Source: Trebouxia sp. TZW2008
Taxonomy: Eukaryota; Chlorophyta; Trebouxiophyceae; Trebouxiales; Trebouxiaceae
Length of the DNA stretch: 64,000 bases
Assembly: GCA_002118135.1 (NCBI GenBank)
Contig: BDIU01000193.1
Location: 1-64,000, forward strand
Direction: 5' to 3'
In this document: positions 35,584 through 47,838 of the stretch, in pieces
Layout of the letters: each line of letters opens with the position of its first letter
Position numbering within the stretch: the stretch's first letter is position 1
The notes under the pieces: model-generated
Told to the model about the DNA's origin: nothing
The model's input: the letters and a program-made list of their open reading frames with translations, nothing else
Database searches by the model: none
Program-made: the position numbers and the translations under genes

Positions 35584-36071
35584 GTGGTGTGCAGCAGCTA
35601 CAGCCGACAACAGGCTCGACCCAACAGTCGCTTAACAGCAGCAGATAAGACGTTTGTACACAGTCACAACCCCTTATGCAGATGTCAAACTTGGGGCCAG
35701 CAGCCGCCACAAGCTGTTTGCGGCGAGGTGACACAAGTGCGTCAGCTGAGCTTGCACCGATGCTTTCTATACTGGTTGCTGGGTTCCCTGATCTACGTAG
35801 TTGCAGTCAACACCGGAAGCTGAAGGACTCCTTCAGAAGGAGGCCAGACCTGAAAGAAGAGGATTGCCTGCGGAATATCATGTAAATGAGTCATGCTGCA
35901 AGGAAACATGAGTCATCCTGCAGTCATTACTAACACTATTCAGGAGCTTGATAGGTGCTTCCCTGGGTGCTGACGGCCTCGGGAATGCGCGCTCGCCTAG
36001 GCTTGCGCTGGCTGTTCTTGGAGAGGCTCGTACCGCACCGCAAAAGAACAACCCAGCTGTACCTTGCAAAG

Positions 36072-38111
36072 ATGACTATTGAGCTCTTGCAAGATCACCC
36101 AGCAGCTGGCAGGTACCGTGCTGCAGGCAATATGCCGCATACTTTGGTTGTGCCAGGCGTTCCAGAAGGTATGCTTGCTACGTCTTGCTATGTCGTGCCG
36201 GTTCTGCTTGTGCTTGGCACCACCTTTTTGCAACGAAGGGAGTTGCCTTTGCAGACGATGCTGCCAAGATGCTTTATGCTGCGCAAGGCAGTGCGCGTTG
36301 GAAGTTCGCAAGCTGTGTGTTCCCGACTGGCTTACTGCACGACAAGAGCATTTGAGTTGCTTTGCGCTCATAGCGAGGAACGTGATTTAGTCTTCGTTGA
36401 CTCAGTCACAGATCAATTTGGCGCCGTATTCTATGACAGAGATTCGACGTGGCAACACGACATCGTGTTGGGCAGACTTGCTTCAGAGGTCACCTCGCAT
36501 CTCGCCCTGACAGGTAAAGCTTGCTGTATCTCCTGCAAGCTGCTGTCAAGTACTTGACAACTAGGGTGTATACTCAGCCACCCTGAACCTAAGCTACATA
36601 CTCAGATAAACAACTTCACAAACTGTTGTCGAGTGCTCCCTCACCACGAGTAAAGGTGCCCTTGCGAAGCAAGCAGCCTGACTTTGCATGGGCGCCAAAG
36701 GGTCAGCTAGCCATGCATGGCAGGCCAACCGCCGTGTTGGAGGTTGCTGTGTTTCCTGAATCAGAAGAAGAGCTATCAGCAGAGGGCAGTGAATGGTCAT
36801 CGCTGTCTGGGACACAAGTGAGCCATGGTCAACCCAGAGATACTTGGCAGTCGACTGTGTGCAAGGACCTCTCCGCCCTTCATGTCCAATATAATTGGTT
36901 CAGTGTAGCGCATGACGAAACGGGTTGGAGACAATTGATTGCTTCTGTACGTACCTAGTTGGGCCTGTTGAGCCTGCCTAGCCCACGATTATAATGAATG
37001 AGTGGTTGAAAAGCTTACAGACAAGCGGCGCTGCTCAAGGGTCACTTGAGTGGCAATTGCAACAATGCTGTATGCAACATGTTTTTGTGCATTGTGCCAC
37101 AAATCAGAAGTGTGTGGATGCCTAATTTGCGTGAAACATGTGATGGCTGTTGACATTGCACCTACTGCTGTGCATTTTTTGCAGGTAGCGTTCCTTGTGA
37201 ATATCAAAGATGAGCTGAACCCACCCGAGGATTGTCCAGCAATTTCTCTAGCTGTTTTCATGAAAGATGGCCAGGACATCAAGAAAGTGCTAAATTTCAA
37301 AGCAATAGGAAAAGCAAGCAGCTGTGTCAAAGAGGGACTGGAGGAGCTTTGCTGCGCTATTCCCTGGGCATCCTTTTTCCAAGGATCACTTCATCTCCTT
37401 TCTGAAGACGTGTTGGCGGGTCATTTTCTTTTGGATATGTATGACATACGAGACAGCGCCCAACAGGTGTATCGGGTAAGTGAGTGACCCATGAGCTTTG
37501 ACAATGCTGCTCTGCAAAAGCTAAGTGCCACTGTCTTGTAGTCAACATTGCACTCTTTTTGCATATGCTTGCTATTGTTGCTGACTTCTGCAGAAGTTCC
37601 CGCCTCTTGCACCCATGTTGGTTCATGCAATGCTCATGAACACTGCAACGGCTGCGTGCATTACAATACCAGTCCAAGGTCGTAACGTCCTCTAGGAGGT
37701 AATAACTTGCATCTGCAACAAATGCCACTCGTGTGATTTCCATACGACCTTCTTGCGCATAGACTCTACTCCGCTATAAACACTCATCAAATCCTTGCTT
37801 CAATTTTGTAGGGAACGAGGCTGCAGCAACAAGGCAGCCCAATAGGTGCGCCACTGCTGTTGACCAGCACCAGCAGCTTTGAAGGTTCAATTGCAAACAG
37901 TGTGAAGAAACGCAGGTACATTGCACAGCTTGCTCCGAAACCAACTTAACAAAAAGGGTTGCGCACTGAGTGTCAATGAGCGCCTTTCCTAGGCTATCAA
38001 GCCGTTGCACAGCTAGTCTGTTGCAGATGCATGCGGTACGAGACCACTGACCAACTCAGAGCTGTTGCAAGCATTGTGGTCATAGTAAGAATTGGTTGTG
38101 CTTGTAACTGA
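36072..38111 (+). CDS. Putative PD-(D/E)XK/Uma2-like nuclease-fold protein
   Basis: Internal exons are well phased: ends-36513, 36606-36817, 37185-37475 and 37594-37620, then 37812-37915 and 38027-38111 (TGA). An alternative reads exon 37594 through to a stop at 37695. The key segment RSKQPDFAWAPKGQLAMHG, then PTAVLEVAVFPESEEEL, has the PD...E-V-A layout of Uma2/DUF820-type restriction-endonuclease-like folds, where the Asp and Glu bind metal. The following exon (VAFLVNIKDELNPP, SLAVFMKDGQDIKKVLNF) fits the late strands of that fold. The 5' part is uncertain: 36072 is an in-frame ATG (MTIELLQDHPAAGRY), but two frames compete between 36170 and 36370. Such genes in eukaryotes are often lineage-specific and sometimes come from transfer or mobile elements; that is inference. 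Confidence 0.45.
36915..36990. repeat. Dispersed repeat, family C copy 4 (opposite orientation)
   Basis: GGTTGGAGACAATTGATTGC, then GGGCCTGTTGAGCCTGCCTA, the reverse complement of the blocks at 7088 and 19027. It lies in an intron of the nuclease-fold gene. Confidence 0.55.
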
Positions 38112-38389
38112 CTGAGTATTGCTCATCAGAATGAGCATGCTTAGTAGCTGAGTCGACGATCAAAAGGCTCTGCAGTTGAGTCTGACTCAATCGAGTGTTA
38201 CGGGGTGAGCTCTGAGCCGCCTATCAGTCCATCTTAGATGACATCAGACGCTCTTGTGTGATCTACACACGACCTTTGCGGAAAGCTCTCAGCTCCATTG
38301 CTTATTGCTTAAAGCTTGTTACAGTGCTTGATGTCTAGGGACCTGTGCTTGTGTTGCAGCAAGGCAGGCCCAGACTTGGGCATTTGTCA

Positions 38390-38690
38390 TCAAGTGTTTT
38401 GTGGTGTACATGTTGTGGTCATGTCATGCGCAGGCGGACAGCCTGAAATGAGAAGACCCTGTGATTTGCTGTCGATACATGCTTGTGGAACAGCTGCAAC
38501 ACAATAATGTGCAGGCATCATTAGCTCAAAAGACTGGAAGATAGCAACAAGCATGAACGGCATGGTTGCATACGGGTGCCTCTCATGCAGTTTCTTTATA
38601 ACGGCATTTCGTGTGTCATGGATGTCTTTGGCCAAGCACTGTTGCTCAGACAGCTCCTTGTCTGCAGCAATGGCTACTTTGATTGCTTCC
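38390..38690 (-). CDS. Orphan exon or gene fragment, unrecognised
   Basis: After a possible acceptor (CAATCAG) at 38691 the - strand reads EAIKVAIAADKELSEQQCLA, then KKLHERHPYATMPFM, ordinary-looking helical protein sequence, to a stop at 38390. No start exon or partner is visible, and a dispersed repeat (38700-38780) lies immediately upstream. It may be a remnant. Confidence 0.3.
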
Positions 38691-38699
38691 CTGATTGCA

Positions 38700-38780
38700 C
38701 GAGCGACGCTCAAGACAAGCCTGCCTGGCGAGATAGGACTTGTGCCACACATACCTAGCAGTATCTGCTGGAACATGTTA
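38700..38780 (+). repeat. Dispersed repeat, family B copy 4
   Basis: CGCTCAAGACAAGCCTGCCT, then GGACTTGTGCCACACATACC and TAGCAGTATCTGCTGGAACA, followed by a short (TTA)n tract. Confidence 0.65.
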
Positions 38781-39048
38781 TTATTATTATTATTATTACG
38801 AGCAGTATTTCAATTGGCGCAAGCGTAAGTTACGATGCCAGCTGTCTGAGGCAGCGCACTTTTCTTGAAGGCCTCACCAGACATTTGATGATGTGGACAT
38901 GTCATGTGCAGGTGGACAACCTCAAGTGTTCATGTTTGCCACAGGAGAAAGGCTAGCAGGGCTGCAGACGCAGCATCTCTACCATTGTCTTTCGTGCATG
39001 CCAGGCAAATGCATCACATCTTGGAGACAGTCTGCCAGAGTTGCTGCT

Positions 39049-42000
39049 CTAGTGTCCCTGGACAGCTGGCACAGGGCCGGCAGGGCTCTTTGTTGCGCTA
39101 CTATCCTGCTGTCTGCTGTTATTCACCTTGCCAGCATTTGCCAGTGTGCTGTCAGAGTCAGCAAATGCAGCAATTGCCTGCAATCTGCTCTTCCCTTTCT
39201 GAGACACAGCTGACGCAACAGTGGTTCTGTGCTGCTGCTGATGCACGGCCCAAATGGTGGGGCTGCCACTCTCTGCTGCTGCTGTGGTCTGCTCAATGTC
39301 AAAGAGCACCTGACTGGGCTGTGAAACATCATTGCGGGCAGAAACAGCAGCACCTGTTTGCTGTCCCGCAGCAATGGGCGCTGAGCTGCTACAGTCCCTC
39401 ACATCTGCAATGCTGTCTGTCATCTGTGGGTCCACGGTTTCGCTTACTGCAGCGGACTTGAGTGGGCTGGACATTTCCTCAGCAGCAATTGAGAAAGATG
39501 TCAACTCTGATCCTGGCTTGTTTGAGTTGCCAAGCAGGTTCTGTATGTTGGTGATGGATTGGGCTTGAGCTGGTGCTGCTGAAACCTGCAGCAGGACATA
39601 ACCCTAGATGTTCATATCAGACAGAGATTCTGCTTGTTGCACATGGATGCAAGACAATGTTCCTCATGCTGAGCAGAGTCTTCTGGCTTGTGTTTGGCAG
39701 GCAGAAGTGACATCATGCAACTTGCAATGTATGCAGACCCCACAAGGCATTGCATTCAACATGCTATTAGGTCAGTCTGCGCACCAGTACATCTCAGCTG
39801 CGACGGCAGAAGCACTTGAGACTGGTTTGATGCTGTATCGCCCATGAGATCACATGCAGTGGTGTGCAAGCAATGCAATCAGTTTTCCATACCTCAACTG
39901 TCAGCACCGCTTCAAACTGCTGCTCAAGCTTGGCAATCGCTGCAGCGGAAGCTGCCTGCACAGCTGCTATGGCCTGCTTGGCAGCTGCTGTCATGGCTGC
40001 CTTTGCCGTTGCAGCTGCTGCCCTTGCAGCTGCCTTCTCAACCTGTCTGGCAGCTGCTACATCAGCTACTGCTGTCGCTCTGGCAGCTGCTATAGCAGCG
40101 TCTGCAGTCTGTCTAGCAACTGCAACCTCAGCTGCTGCTGACTGCTTGGCACCTTCTGCCGCTTCTTTGGCAGCTGCTGCATCAGCCTCTGCACTCTCCT
40201 TGGCATGAGTGGCTGCCCTTATCCTAACCTCAGCAGCAGCTGCAGTCACAAGACAGTTTGTTCAGACCATCATGACTCAGTGTGTCTTGAATTGTTCAAG
40301 TGTGGTTTGACCATGGATGTCATGCTTTAGGCCTATTGTTTGCTTAACGTGGTTACAAAGTTGGACATCATCTAGGGAATCATCATATATTTGCCTTGTT
40401 TCTGATTCTTCAATCACATGCGTTGGTGCATGGCATGCGTTTGCATTGACAGTCAATGCTGGCCTGCATGCCTCTGTCAGATACACTTCATGTTGTCTCA
40501 AGCAATGACTGGTCATTACATGTGTACTGTGCACAAGACTCCATGTTCAAGTGCATGCATGAACACAACTGACTTGCTAAGGCAGCACCACTGATGCAGC
40601 AGAGCAACGCCAACAGCTAGATAACACACATTCTCAAATTGTACAACCTCTTGACTGGTGCGCTTCATGCAGTTACACATTAGTAGAATGGAAGAGTGAC
40701 GAGCTCACCTGTGTTGCCCTCGCTTATCTTGAGTCTGTCAAGGAGAGACGTGTTGCTTTCCCCCAGCTTCTCGTTCTTCGCAGCAAGCGCCTGTCTCTCT
40801 AACATCTCCACGACTGCTTGGTCAGAGACCAAATCCACTTGAGTCTCTTTAGCTGAAACCTCCGCCTCCAGACGCAGAATCTCATAAGCCAGCTGCATTG
40901 GCGAGATGGTTGCGCACATCTCGGCTGCTAGCTGCTCCAGGGTCTGCTCCTTAGCAGCATCCCTGCCCTTGCCTGTGTAGACACCTGACTCCACCAGCAT
41001 GTCTGTCCGAGCTGATGTCTGAGGCTGGGCGGGACGGGGTGGCCTGTTGTGCCTGGTGAGAATTCTCACAGGCTGAGCAGGTGCTCTGTGGCTGTAAGAG
41101 GCAGGAGCTACCAAGCTAGTTGGTGGGGTGGCCGCAGCTGTGGGAAGCGGTGGCTGACTGGTAGGCAAGCTAGCTACCTCAGGCTCACTGGCTGCATGAC
41201 CACCAGCAGTGGCAGCTGCTGCAGCTGTGGCAAGCTCGCTGTTTGAGACTGTGCTGCCAGGCTGAGTACCAGGTGTTGTTGCCAGTGTGCGCTTGGCCAA
41301 AAGCGCCTGCACAGCTGCGCCTGGTGCTGCCACAGCTGCAGATAGCTGCACCACAGCTGGTGCTGCTGCTGTCACAGTTGCCTGATCTTCGACCGCAGCT
41401 GCCTGGACTCCTGCCGCAGCTGGGGACACAAGCAGCTGTGCTACCTCTGCACCTTGCAAGGCTGGGGTCTCTGCTGCAACAGCTGCAAGTGCTGAGGCAG
41501 GTGCCTTCTCACTGCAAAGTGCTGCTGCAGACGCTGCCACAGGTGCTGCCCTAGGTGCCGCCAGGCTGTTGGCTTGCTCTGGCAAGGCTGTGACCTGCTT
41601 TCCTGGCTGAACAGGAAGGGCTTGTGGTGCCCCTGCTGCAAGTGCTGCATTGCCCAAGCCAAGTGGAGTTGCTGGCTGACAAGCCACAGCTGGGGGAGTG
41701 GCTGCCACAGCTGCAGCAGTGTCTGTTCCGGTCAGAGCAGGAAGCGCAGCAGAAGATGCTGGCTTTGGTGTTGGCTGCACTGATGCTGAAGCAGCAGCCT
41801 GATGCACCACAGCTGGGGAAGCAGATGCCACAGCTGGAATGGGGTGAAGTGCCATTGGGGCCAGAGATGTGGCAGCCAGAGGTGGCATTGCTGCTGCAAA
41901 AGGTGAAACCGCACCGGATGCAGGGGTGGAGAGGCTTGAGTGGCAGGTTGCTGCTGGTGAAGGCTGTGCAGCCATCTTGGCCTTGCCACTGCTCCGCACT

Positions 42001-45000
42001 GCTGACTGGCTGATGGCCTGTGCTTGCCTGGTCACAGTAGCGGCGGGCGCCATGCCTGTCCCATTGACAGCAATGCTCTCAATGCCCTGCATTCCATCAC
42101 AATTTGATGAATACATTCGTCATGGCTTCTGAATGAGCACACCTCATCAGTTGCTTGTCTGAGTAGTACGAAATTTGACAAGCAGTTTGTGTGTGGTACT
42201 GCAATGTATGTTGCGCGCCTAACATGCTTGACCGCCTAGAAAGCATGACTGTGTTTGAAATCACCAGATCTCAATTTGCAACGCAAGCAAGATGCCTGAA
42301 TCAAGCACTTAGCTTCACGTGAGCTGCATAGCATAAGTAAAATATGGTGATTTTGACCTTTACAATCTGGTTTGTCAAAGGGCAATGTAGTGGAATACAT
42401 GGGTTTGAAAAGCCCGAACAGCTGCCTGCAACCTGAGGCTGTCTGCAAGGTTGCAGGCGTTCAGTAAACAGGCACAACTGGCAAATAATTATCAAGATAG
42501 TACAGCGTGAAGTTGCCAAAGCAACTTTATCTGAACATACATGTAGTGTTTTCAACACGACAGCACCAAGATTAAGGAAGCAACAAGTACATTCGTCATG
42601 GTCTGGCAAAACCAAAAGACTTCACAGCATGGATGCAGTATTCTTGAGGCAGCGCATTTGACAAAGTCACAGACGATGCAATACCTTGTTGATCAGCACT
42701 GACGGCACAAATGCCTCTGCCCTTGCTGACAGCTCGACCCCTTGGCCCTTCCGGGATGCCACCCTGGCCTCTGCCTGCTGTGCTGACCCAGCCTTGTGGT
42801 CAGCAGAAGATGAGGTGGGTCTGGGCACAGCAATGGTCACCTCAGCAGCTACCTCCTGCAGCAGACAAAGGCAAATGAGCACACAAGGCTGACATCAGAC
42901 AACAGACAGCAGACAACAAACGACGGGCAACTGGGCAACAAGCAATCAGCGCCGACCAGCAGACAACAGACAGGCAACAGACAACAGACAGAAGACAGCA
43001 GACAGGAGACAGCACACAACAGATGGGAGTGTACCTTATTGACAACCTCTGGCACAAATGCTTCAGCCTCCGCAGACAGCTGGGCTGCTTGGCCCTTTCT
43101 GGGCGCCACCTTGGCCTGTGTCTGCTGTGCTGACTCAGCCTTGGTGTCAGCAGAAGATGAGGTGGGCTGGTTGTCAGCCGCCACCTGCAGCATACAGAGG
43201 CTGACATCAGACATCAGACACCGACATCAGACAACGGACAGCGGACAGCAGACATCAGACTTCAGTATCAGACATCAGACAAAAGACAACGGACAACGGA
43301 CAGCGGACAGCAGACATCAGACTTCAGTATCAGACATCAGACAAAAGACAACGGACATCTGACATCAGACGTCAGACAACGGACAGCGGACAGCAGACAG
43401 CAGACATCAGACTTGAGTATCAGACATCAGACAACAGACAACAGACAGCAGACAGCAGACAGCAGACAGCAGACGGCAGACGGCAGACGGCAGACAATAT
43501 ACAATACATTACAGATGGGAGAATACCTTGTTCATGGTCCCTGGCGGGACAAATGCCTCAGCCTCCGCAGACAGCTGGGCTGCTTGGCCGTTTCTGGGCG
43601 CTGCCTTGACCTGTGTCTGCTGCGCTGGCTCAGCCTTGGGGTCAGCAGGGGCTGTGCTTGGGATGTGCACCGCAGCCTTCTTGGGTGCCGCCTTAGCCTC
43701 TGCCTGCTGTGCTGACTCAGCTTTGTGGTCAGCAAGAGGTGGGGTGGGGCTGTGCAGTGCAGCCTTTGCCTCAGCAGCTGAGTCCTGCAGTGCCCACAGG
43801 TTTGCCAGTTTGACAGCAAGTTACAGCGTAATCAGCAAGGGCTGTGGTGGGCCAGAACACTGCAGCCTTTGCGCTAACAGATATCTTCTGTAGTTGCAGA
43901 GCCCACAGGGTTTTTGCTTGTTGGGCAGGTTGCAATGAGTGTACTTAACACTTGTGTTTGCTCAGCCTTGTCGTCAGCAGAAGGTGGGGTGGAGGTGGGC
44001 ATAGTGATTTTTGTCCTCAGCAGCTGCCTACTGCATCACACAAAGGCTTATGCACAGCAGCTTTGAGGACAGACAACAGACGACTGACAGTAGATAACAG
44101 CCAACAGACATTGGATCAAAGACAACATTGTCAGCCAAAAGGCAACACACAACACACGACACGCGACACACGACACGCGACACGCGACACGCGACACGCG
44201 ATATGCAACACACAATAGTGTCAGACTTAAACAAAGCACAACAGAGTCAGACAACAGATTGCCACGGCGGTACATCACTCAGGGGTGGATGTGCGCATTA
44301 CAATGTGGCACAAGTCTAGCTGTTTGCATGACATGTTCTGTAAATTTGTGTGTACACAACTGCAATAAGTATTGCTAACTGTATCAATGATGGACTTGAC
44401 TCATCAAAATCAGCTTTCCATTTTTCCCCTCTTCCTTGTGTGTCTCACCTTTTCAATGACAGAGGGCTTGGGGCTGTCTGCCTTGTCCTGGCGCTTCCCT
44501 CTGGTGCCAATACTGTTGCCGATCTTGGCCTCCAGGGCTGCTAGCTCAATTGATTCTGGCTCTTTCATGTGTGACTCTGACCCCTCCTGGGGCGCCACCC
44601 TGCTCTCAGAAAGCACACTTGTGGCACCTTGGCCAGCATCAGCAGCCTGCATCACAATGGAGGTGCTCAAGCTACGTTTCAGTCAAGGATCCTGCCTGTG
44701 GAATCGATGATTGTCTAACAGAATACTCTTTGTCACGAAGAAAGCCATGCCGACCAATGCAAACAAGGCGAGTACGTAATGCATGTTTGGCAGTATGGCT
44801 AATTGTCTAGCACCACAGCATGCGTGCATTGTGAAAATATGTGCAAGCTGCTCGGCCTTGCAATAGCATCTCAAGTAAACGCTGCACGCACATATTGGCA
44901 CAATGGGCCTGTAGCTGAGCATGCATATGTGGGGTTGATGCCATGCTGGTATAGAATGCAATCGCGTTACTTGTGAGCGCCGGCAGCTCATGATCCTCAC

Positions 45001-47838
45001 TTGTGAATGTGTATTGCAGGCTTATGCAATCGGTAAAGCCTGCAGCTCAGCATCAACATTGGACTGTTGGCTGCTGCTGTTGCTATATTGCAAAAACATC
45101 TATATTGCAAAACCATGCTGGTGCAAGAACGCCAGTCGTGAGTGATATCAACTCCAGGTAAGCGCACACCTGTGCATGAGTGCTCCTGCTAGTTGACCGC
45201 CCTGAAGAAGACCCAGCAAGGAAGGAACTCAGCGGTATCTTGGTAGGCTTCTGGGCGTTTTTGCCCTGCAGGCCCTGTGAAGGTGTAGCCTGTGCCTGGG
45301 CCACAGGTCTTGAGACCTGTCTGTCCTCTTCCTGCTGTTGTGCTTCAGCTGGTGTAGGTTGTGGCTCAGCCACCAACTCTGAGGCAAGGGTAATCACTTG
45401 CTGGTTGTGGGACACAGGTGGTGTTGGCTGTGGGCTAGCAACAGGGGTAGGCTCTTCACCAATGCCTCCCTACATTCAGCAGGATTCAAAATGTAGCAAT
45501 GCATAATATCTACAGACTGACACAAAGCCAAAATGAATCCATGCAGACTGCATACAGATGTCATACTCACAATTGTTTGCTGCATTGTGTGGCGTCAATC
45601 ACTAGCAAAGCTCAGTTTGGAGCGATGTATATACAGGGCGATCGCATCCCCCACCTGAGAGGTCGTGCCTTTCGTTACACAATTAGCTGAAGACATGCAA
45701 GCATTATTGTTGTCTTACTTTGCAGGTTGGTGGTTGTTGGCAGCTTGCTTGTGAGCGTGTCAATCTTGTCACCATAGCACATCTTCTCAACTACTTCAAG
45801 CGTACAACATGTGTACATGAAAAAATTACATATGTGAGACACTCTGCAGCATGCCATCATTGTAGCTTGCTGTGATTCTCAGGGCGCTTCTAACCTGTCT
45901 ATCAGCACCCCTGACACCATTGTTACGTGCTCTACAAGTCCTCCGCTTGCGCCTAGCAGGCCTGACCACCTGAGGCACTTGACTGTCAGTCCCTGCCTCC
46001 TGCTCACTCATAGCAGCCTCTGCTTCCTCAGGACCCTTCTTGTCCTGCACAGTCGGTGTCAATTCAAATTGCAGGCATGAAGCGCAAAGCTTTTGAACTT
46101 TTAGGGGCTCAAAGGTCATGCCCAAGTTCAAAGTCATCATGAAAGCCTCTTCTTCCCTCGCCCTTTGTCTGCAGAGTCAGTGTCAATTTAGGATGAAGGC
46201 GCAGCATGCTCAGCGTTTGAGGTGATAATTTAGTTGCAGCATCAGGTTGCAGCGGAATGTGGGTGTCTTTACTAGCAGGCCTACATGGTAGTTGAGCCAG
46301 CCATTCATGGATGTTTGCAAGACCACATCATAGCCTGTTGTCAAGTCACAGCACATGTCTCAATTCTAGCTGACCAACGACAAGACACACAACAAGTCAA
46401 GGTTGATGTTGTGCATCTCAAACTGCAACAAATGCAGCGTGAGTCTGCCAACATGCTTGCAACAAGTGCAAGATTACCTCGGCCAATGCAGCAAAGGGGT
46501 TGGGGTCCCCTACAGCAGCAGGCTTAGGCACCTCCACAGCTGCCGCCTGACCCTGGATCCTGTCCATTATGCCCTGCACCACACCCTTTACTGTCATTCA
46601 CACGTACATGCCGGAAGCTTTTGAACAACTGACCACAATGCAGCAATGAAGTTGAGGTCACCCACAGCAATGGACTTAGGCACCTCCACAGCTGCCGCTT
46701 CAGCCCAGATCCTTTCAAGTACACCCTGCACAACATTCTCTATTGTTGAGACCATGGAATCAGGAAGAGAGCAAGGCTGGTTGGCATGTGGAGTTCCTTG
46801 ATTTCTGGCTGCGCGCTGCAGTGCATCAGGGAAGTATAGTACCTCACAAATCTGCGCGCAGAAGCGTCACTAGAGCAAGCTTGTTGCCCACACAAGAATG
46901 TGACTGTTGCACTGGCACATGCACAGTCAGAGCCAAATCTCAAGGGACAATTTGCACCAAAAAATGACAAAGAGCAACATGACTTGAGACCTAAGGCCTT
47001 GTCGCCGCTGATGACATATCAGACAACCTGGCATGACGAATATGCTAAACACTAATTTGGCAGAAGGCAATGCATACATATGTGCAGCAGGAAGCCCCAG
47101 TACAGCATGACAAATTGTGCCAGAGGGCTGTCTGAAAGACAGGTATGCGGCAGATAAGCAGCAATGCAGCTGCATGCTGCAAGCACATCACACCTGGACT
47201 TGTAGTCCCTTGAGCATGGGCCCTTTGCTGGACTCAGCGTGATGCAACAGCGGCACCACCCTCTGCCTTCTGAGCGCAGCGCTCTTGCTGTTGATGGCGC
47301 TGAGCGCCTGCTGAGCAGCTGCCTCAGACTGAAATGAAACCCAACCAAAAACTCTCCAGCCATCCATTGCTGGAGAGAAGCGGACAAGCTCAACCTGCAA
47401 GCGAGATATGTCAACAGATACACATTGGGCTTGTTCTGGTGAGTGAGGTGTGCTTTGCACACCCTGAGACATCAAAGGGCAAGCAACCAATGCACACAAC
47501 AGCGGCTGAAGAGATGGTCACCTGAGTCAGCAAATTTAACGGAAGTAGCTGCTGCGCTGCTCGCGCAAAGAATCTGGTCTGGCAAGCCGCCGAAAACTCC
47601 CGGCCAACGACTTTGTCAGCCCATAGCAGTCCCTCTGCGTCCTGAACTTTCAGGAACACGACTCTCTCCATCGCGTCCTGCATGAACACAAGCGGAGTCT
47701 TGAGGCAGCAGGGGACACCAATCCGCTTTTGCCACGCTGGCAAGTGTCTCACAGGGAAAGCTCTGTCAAAGTATGCACGTACCGTGACAATATTAAGGTC
47801 AGCAATTATCTCAGCAGCACCTGCCGTGTCAAAGGCAT
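39049..47838 (-). CDS. Large Ala/Pro-rich protein with RRM-like N terminus and three PAM2-like motifs
   Basis: Exons in phase: 47821-47838 (ATG), 47522-47677, 47194-47394, 46478-46573, 45895-46044, 45170-45469, 44449-44646, 43527-43784, 43035-43184, 42685-42855, 40709-42086, 39893-40239 and 39049-39585 (stop), about 1,320 residues. Exon 3 (DGWRVFGWVSFQSEAAAQQA) resembles the RNP1 half of an RRM. Three exons end in near-identical PAM2-like motifs (ELSARAEAFVPS, QLSAEAEAFVPE, QLSAEAEAFVPP), which in other proteins bind the MLLE domain of poly(A)-binding protein. The 459-residue exon is Ala/Pro/Val low complexity with a helical end (LRLEAEVSAKETQVDL). The next is an Ala-rich coiled coil (KESAEADAAAAKEAAEG). 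A role in mRNA binding or translation is inferred from PAM2 plus the RRM-like piece. The start is a six-codon exon inferred from phase. Confidence 0.6.
42860..43500. repeat. CAGACAACAGACAGCAGACA-type minisatellite in two introns
   Basis: Irregular repeats of CAGACA, CAACAGACAG, CATCAGACTTCAGTATCAGA and similar words fill the introns at about 42885-43025 and 43195-43500 of the PAM2-motif gene. A larger unit of about 65 bases (GGACAGCGGACAGCAGACAT, then CAGACTTCAGTATCAGACAT) recurs three times. Confidence 0.8.
43950..44215. repeat. Decayed exon copy and ACACGCG tandem repeat
   Basis: On the - strand 43955-44035 repeats, with stops, the exon start at 43784 (CAGCTGCTGAGG, CACCCCACC, TGCTGAC-ACAA-GCTGAG). 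Beside it at 44140-44200 is a 10-base repeat built from ACACGCGACA. Confidence 0.6.
46635..46725 (-). repeat. Homologous extra exon copy upstream of 46573
   Basis: After GTGCAG at 46726 the - strand reads GVLERIWAEAAAVEVPKSIA, closely matching the exon at 46478-46573 (GIMDRIQGQAAAVEVPKPAA). No strong donor follows the upstream copy, so it may be a decoy or a rarely used exon. Confidence 0.6.

Noticed and set aside
39844..42013. Several open frames on + across 39.8-42.0 kb
   Set aside because: They mirror the Ala/Pro-rich exons of the - strand gene, whose GC-skewed codons keep the opposite strand free of stops.
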